From positions 14,708 through 78,707 of the forward strand of contig DAIQNX010000012.1 in the NCBI GenBank assembly GCA_036788195.1: DNA of 64,000 nt, in the 5' to 3' direction. Shown in pieces: positions 60,821 to 64,000 of this stretch (position 1 is the stretch's first letter; every line of letters starts with the position of its first letter). Position numbers and translations under genes: made by a program. The notes below the pieces were generated by a model, which did not search any database, was not told the DNA's origin, and saw only the letters and a program-made list of their open reading frames with translations. The stretch comes from CALFXN01 sp937957815 (GTDB lineage Bacteria; Synergistota; Synergistia; Synergistales; Aminobacteriaceae).

Positions 60821-61840
60821 CTACTTCGTCTCCTGGATCTTCGCGATGTACCCGCCGGCCTCCGCGCCGCTCGCCTTCACGAACGCGTCGTAGACGGGCG
60901 CCATCGCGGCCTTGAACGGTTCGGGGTCGACCTCGTTGACCTGCATTCCCTTCTCCTTCAGCTTCGCGACGAGGTCCTTCTCCTGCTCTTCGACGATCCG
61001 CCGCGCTTCGGGACGAACCTCCTCGAACGCCGCGACGACGAGCTTCTGAAGATCCTCGGGCAGCTTCTTGTAGAACGCATCGGAGATCATCACGACCGTC
61101 GGGGAGTAGACGTGCCCCGTCAGCGACAGGTATTTCTGCACTTCGTAGAGCTTCGAGGCCCAGATGATCGACAGCGGGTTCTCCTGCCCGTCGATGATTC
61201 CCTGCGACAAGGCCGTGTACACCTCGCCGAAGGCCATCGGGACGGGGCTCGCCCCGAGCGCGTTCATCGTGTCCATGACCGTCTTCGTCTCCGGGACGCG
61301 GATCTTGAGTCCCTTGAAGTCCGCCGGCGCGGCGATCGCGCGCTTGTTGTTCGTCGTGTTTCGGTAGAGGTTCATCCAGTACCCGAGAATCCGGATTCCC
61401 GTCTTCGCGCGGAACTTCTCGTTGAGTTCCGCGCCGATGGGACCGTCGACGACTTTGTAGACGTGATCGTTGCTCCGGTAGACGTAGGGCAGTTCGAGGA
61501 CCCCGAGCAGCGGCATGAACGACGCCAGCCCACCCGGGCTCTGCGTGCCCATCTCGATGGTCCCGAGCTGCAACCCCTCCGCGATCGCGCGGAGATTGCC
61601 GAGTTGCGCGCTGGGGTAGACCTTCGCCTCGATTCTTCCGCCCGACCGCTCGTTCAGGATCGCCGCCATCTTCTCGAAGCTCCTGTTCAGGGGATGATCC
61701 GGCGCCGTCACGTTCGCGATCTTGACGACATACTCCGCCGCCGACGCCGGAATACCTCCTCCGACTGCCGCCGCTCCCACAACCACCGCCGCACACGCGG
61801 CCGCCGCGCACCTGCACAACGCATGACCGATACGCACCAT
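60821..61840 (-). CDS. dctP: TRAP transporter solute-binding protein
   Basis: A 339-residue periplasmic binding protein with an Ala-rich signal peptide (residues 1-31, ending PASA). The mature part follows the DctP pattern: IANVTAPDHPLNRSFEKMA, VYPSAQLGNLRAIAEGLQLG, and the ligand-site region LKIRVPETKTVMDTMNALGASP with the conserved Arg that binds a carboxylate. VYTALSQGIIDGQENP follows. The ATG at 61840 has AAGGAGAGG at seven bases. It is the first gene of dctPQM, divergent from the GntR gene. Confidence 0.94.
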   Translation of the reverse strand: MVRIGHALCRCAAAACAAVVVGAAAVGGGIPASAAEYVVKIANVTAPDHPLNRSFEKMAAILNERSGGRIEAKVYPSAQLGNLRAIAEGLQLGTIEMGTQSPGGLASFMPLLGVLELPYVYRSNDHVYKVVDGPIGAELNEKFRAKTGIRILGYWMNLYRNTTNNKRAIAAPADFKGLKIRVPETKTVMDTMNALGASPVPMAFGEVYTALSQGIIDGQENPLSIIWASKLYEVQKYLSLTGHVYSPTVVMISDAFYKKLPEDLQKLVVAAFEEVRPEARRIVEEQEKDLVAKLKEKGMQVNEVDPEPFKAAMAPVYDAFVKASGAEAGGYIAKIQETK

Positions 61841-61900
61841 CAACCATCCTCTCCTTCCGTCGCGGGCCGCCGTCGTGTACCATTGCCGCATATACGCGAA

Positions 61901-61929
61901 TTGACAAACGGCTCCGCAGGATATAGCAT
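61901..61929 (+). promoter_or_regulatory. Promoter of the GntR regulator gene
   Basis: TTGACA (61901-61906), 17-base spacer, TAGCAT (61924-61929) on the plus strand, about 65 bases before the GntR start at 61995. The 154-base gap also has to hold the dctPQM promoter on the other strand. Confidence 0.65.
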
Positions 61930-61952
61930 CTTCGGATATCGGATACTATATC
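61920..61952. promoter_or_regulatory. Candidate operator in the dctP-GntR gap
   Basis: GATATAG (61920-61926) and its inverted copy CTATATC (61946-61952) flank a segment with further GGATA units. The left arm overlaps the -10 box of the GntR promoter. Spacing is wide for a single GntR dimer, so it may be two half-sites or looping sites. Confidence 0.45.
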
Positions 61953-61994
61953 AGATTTTGCGGGCCGGGGAAAGCTCACAGGAGGCGACATGAC

Positions 61995-62696
61995 ATGAAG
62001 ATTCCCACCATCGTCGAAGCGGTTCTTTCGGAAATCCGTAGACGGATTCTGGACGGTTCCTGCGCGCCGGGCGACAGGCTCAACGTGGATGAACTCGCCC
62101 GTGACCTCAAGGTCAGCAAGACCCCGATACGGGAGGCGCTCGGACGCCTGGCCCGAGAGGGATTCGTGAAATCCGAGGCCCGGATCGGCTGGAGCGTGAT
62201 GCTGCTTTCGCTCGACGAGTTCTTCCAGATGCAGGAAATCCAGCACGCGCTCAAGTGCTACGTCATGGATCACATCGCCCCCTACGTTTCGGGAATCGAC
62301 ATCGAAAAGGCCGTGCAGCTCAACAACAACATGCAGCACTTCCTCAAGACGGGGCAGAACCACCGGGCGCTCGAGGAGAACGACAAGTTCCACAGGGCGA
62401 TCTTCAGCGTCTACCCCAACAAGATGCTTCTCGAACAGCTCGAGGAGATCACCGACACGATCCGGCTCCAGCGGATCAGCATGCTCGAACGCAAGATCCT
62501 CGATCCGGAGAGCCCGATCCTGCAGCACGCGTCCGCCGAGCACGAGGAAATCATCGACGCGCTGCGGTCGGGAGACCAGAAGAAGATCACGGATTCGTCC
62601 ATGCGCCACCAGAAGACCATTCTCGATACGCTCAAGAGTACGGAACCCGAGCTTCCCAGGAAGCGCACACGAAAGAAACAGGAGGACAGCCAATGA
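61995..62696 (+). CDS. GntR-family regulator, FCD ligand domain
   Basis: A 233-residue FadR-subfamily regulator. The winged helix is residues 1-70 (LNVDELARDLKVSKTPIREA is the recognition region). The FCD all-helical ligand domain follows, with metal-binding acid and histidines in LEENDKFHRAIF and ASAEHEEIIDAL. FCD proteins sense carboxylic acids. The ATG at 61995 is preferred because the ATG at 61990 stops after two codons. It probably controls the divergent TRAP operon and the overlapping downstream enzyme gene. Confidence 0.92.
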   Translation: MKIPTIVEAVLSEIRRRILDGSCAPGDRLNVDELARDLKVSKTPIREALGRLAREGFVKSEARIGWSVMLLSLDEFFQMQEIQHALKCYVMDHIAPYVSGIDIEKAVQLNNNMQHFLKTGQNHRALEENDKFHRAIFSVYPNKMLLEQLEEITDTIRLQRISMLERKILDPESPILQHASAEHEEIIDALRSGDQKKITDSSMRHQKTILDTLKSTEPELPRKRTRKKQEDSQ

Positions 62697-64000
62697 TCCA
62701 ACCGATATGGAACACCGCCCGGGGCCGGATGCGCGTCGCCGGTCTGGCCTCGGGGTCGGGGAACACGCTCTGGAAAACCCTGGAGCTTCAGCGGACGCTC
62801 GAAGCGACGCCCGGAGGTTCCCCCTTCGAAATCGTCGCGGTCTTCGCCGATTCGCCGGAGGCGAAGGCGCTCCGGACCGCGGAGGAGTTTGGAATCCCCG
62901 GCCTCTCGATCGACATCCGGGCCTTTTACGCCGATCGCGGAGCGCCGCTCAAGGACCGCGCCGTCCGGGCCGAGTACGACCGTCGCATCCTCGACCTCCT
63001 CGCGCCATTCGTCCCCGACGGCATCCTTCTCGCGGGCTACGTCTGGGCCACGACGTCCGTCATCACGGGCTCGCTGATTACGTGGGGCGTCCACCCGGCC
63101 GACCTCGCCGTCGAAAAAGACGGCCGGCGCGCCTACGCGGGGGTCGACGGCGTCGGCTCCACGCTCGCGGGCGGAGAGTCCGAGATCCGCGCGTCGTCCT
63201 ACCTCGCGACCGACCTCATCGACGGCGGCCCCATCCTGATCGTCTCGCCCGGCGTCCCGGTCGACCCCTGCGACGGGCTCGAAGGGAAGGATCGCGTCCG
63301 CCGTTATCTCCCGTCCGTCAACGACGAGGGGCGCATCGTCGGCGCGCGCACGACGCTCGAGATCGCGAACGGCGCCTTCGGCCTCGACGAGCGCGGCGCG
63401 GTCTTCTTCCGCGGCGTTCCGGCCCCGAAGGGCCTCAGGTTCGAGTCGTGGCGCGAGAACCCGCCGCTTCACGAACGACGGACCGAATGCCTCTTCTCGC
63501 CGAAGTGCGTCGCCGTCATCGGCGCGTCGACGCGTCCGGGCATCGGCAACGCCGTCTTCCGGAACATCCGGAGCTACGACTTCGCGGGCAAGGTCTTCCC
63601 CGTGAACCGGAAGGGCGAGGCCGTCGACGGCGTGAAGGGATTCCGCTCGGTTCTCGACATCCCGGAACGGATCGATCTCGCGATGCTCACGGTGTCGTCG
63701 GAATTCATCCCCGAGGTCGCTGAGGAGTGCGGACGGAAGGGCGTCGGCGCGATGGTCGCGCTCACGGCGGGCTTCCGCGAGACCGGCGACGAGGGCGGGG
63801 CGCAGGAACGCGCGCTCATGGACATCGTCAACCGCTACGGCATGCGCCTCATGGGGCCGAACTGCATGGGCATCCTGAACACCGACCCGGCCGTGCGGCT
63901 CCACGCGAACATGCTCCAGACGATCCCGGAGCGGGGCGGCGTCGGCTTCGTCACCCAGAGCGGCGCGATCGGGGCCGCGATGCTCGACTTCGCGTCGACG
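62693..64000 (+). CDS. Formyltransferase-like domain fused to ADP-forming acyl-CoA synthetase, 5' part
   Basis: The frame is open from ATG 62693 to the window end (436 codons). Residues 12-190 resemble PurN-type formyltransferases (VAGLASGSGNTLWKTLELQ, LLAGYVWATTSVITGSLI, DLIDGGPIL). From about residue 265 the CoA-binding domain of ADP-forming acyl-CoA synthetases follows: LFSPKCVAVIGASTRPGIGN, then FPVNRKGEAVDG, LMGPNCMGILNTD and FVTQSGAIGAAML. In the first domain the catalytic Asn is replaced by Gly (WGVHPADL) and the catalytic His appears to be Ser, while the Asp remains. The start overlaps the GntR stop (ATGA), with AGGAGG upstream. It probably acts on the acid brought in by the TRAP system. 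Confidence 0.8.
   Translation, partial: MIQPIWNTARGRMRVAGLASGSGNTLWKTLELQRTLEATPGGSPFEIVAVFADSPEAKALRTAEEFGIPGLSIDIRAFYADRGAPLKDRAVRAEYDRRILDLLAPFVPDGILLAGYVWATTSVITGSLITWGVHPADLAVEKDGRRAYAGVDGVGSTLAGGESEIRASSYLATDLIDGGPILIVSPGVPVDPCDGLEGKDRVRRYLPSVNDEGRIVGARTTLEIANGAFGLDERGAVFFRGVPAPKGLRFESWRENPPLHERRTECLFSPKCVAVIGASTRPGIGNAVFRNIRSYDFAGKVFPVNRKGEAVDGVKGFRSVLDIPERIDLAMLTVSSEFIPEVAEECGRKGVGAMVALTAGFRETGDEGGAQERALMDIVNRYGMRLMGPNCMGILNTDPAVRLHANMLQTIPERGGVGFVTQSGAIGAAMLDFAST

Overview
The window is about 64 kb of GC-rich chromosomal DNA. It most likely comes from an anaerobic, amino-acid- and peptide-fermenting bacterium of the phylum Synergistota. Three things support this. A C1 cysteine peptidase (56059-57657) ends in a Gly-Gly-Cys, hydrophobic stretch and basic tail that look like the Synergist-CTERM sorting signal. 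The gene content is heavy in peptide uptake and hydrolysis, with a TRAP transporter. An [FeFe]-hydrogenase maturase (HydG) lies next to its usual small TM1266-type companion. Outer-envelope style genes (lipoprotein, RND pump, MscS) fit a diderm cell. I saw no rRNA, tRNA, CRISPR array or insertion sequence.

Layout. 1-754: the 3' end of an FGGY sugar kinase and a small Cdd1 helix-hairpin-helix gene. 788-3851 (minus strand): a trpC-trpB-trpA operon preceded by a promoter, a 15-codon leader peptide with three consecutive Trp codons and attenuator hairpins. 3886-14064: an exporter, then a peptide-use island with an M55 D-aminopeptidase, an oligopeptide-binding protein, a leucyl aminopeptidase, an M19 dipeptidase and a complete DppBCDF-type ABC transporter. 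14302-17167: a second EamA exporter, a cupin protein overlapping a shortened AraC-type regulator, and a secreted beta-propeller protein. 17229-19180: a promoter, a structured leader with a terminator, a TM1266-type regulator gene and hydG. 19206-20768: an amidohydrolase.

21049-41806 is the most unusual part. Six plus-strand genes, all with export signals, encode proteins of 171, about 1456, 1098, 695, 344 and 3068 residues. Two of them carry a nucleotidyltransferase-like Gly-Gly/Ser...Asp-x-Asp motif. One has an HExxH zinc-protease motif, and two end in the same TPR module. The 3068-residue protein has a GATase-like fold, many carboxypeptidase-regulatory-like repeats and five 80-residue tandem repeats. 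I know of no described system with this composition. It looks like a cell-surface or secreted multi-protein apparatus of unknown role.

41842-46496 (minus): a TetR-controlled drug-export operon (TetR, HlyD-type adaptor, two ATPases, one permease) with a visible promoter and palindromic operator. 46654-55982 (plus): a DUF4403 lipoprotein, malic enzyme, an MscS-family channel and an RND efflux pair. 56059-58885 (minus): the sorted cysteine peptidase and an MFS transporter. 58936-64000: a TRAP transporter operon (DctM, DctQ, DctP) divergent from a GntR/FCD regulator. The regulator gene overlaps a gene for a formyltransferase-like domain fused to an ADP-forming acyl-CoA synthetase, which runs off the end of the window.
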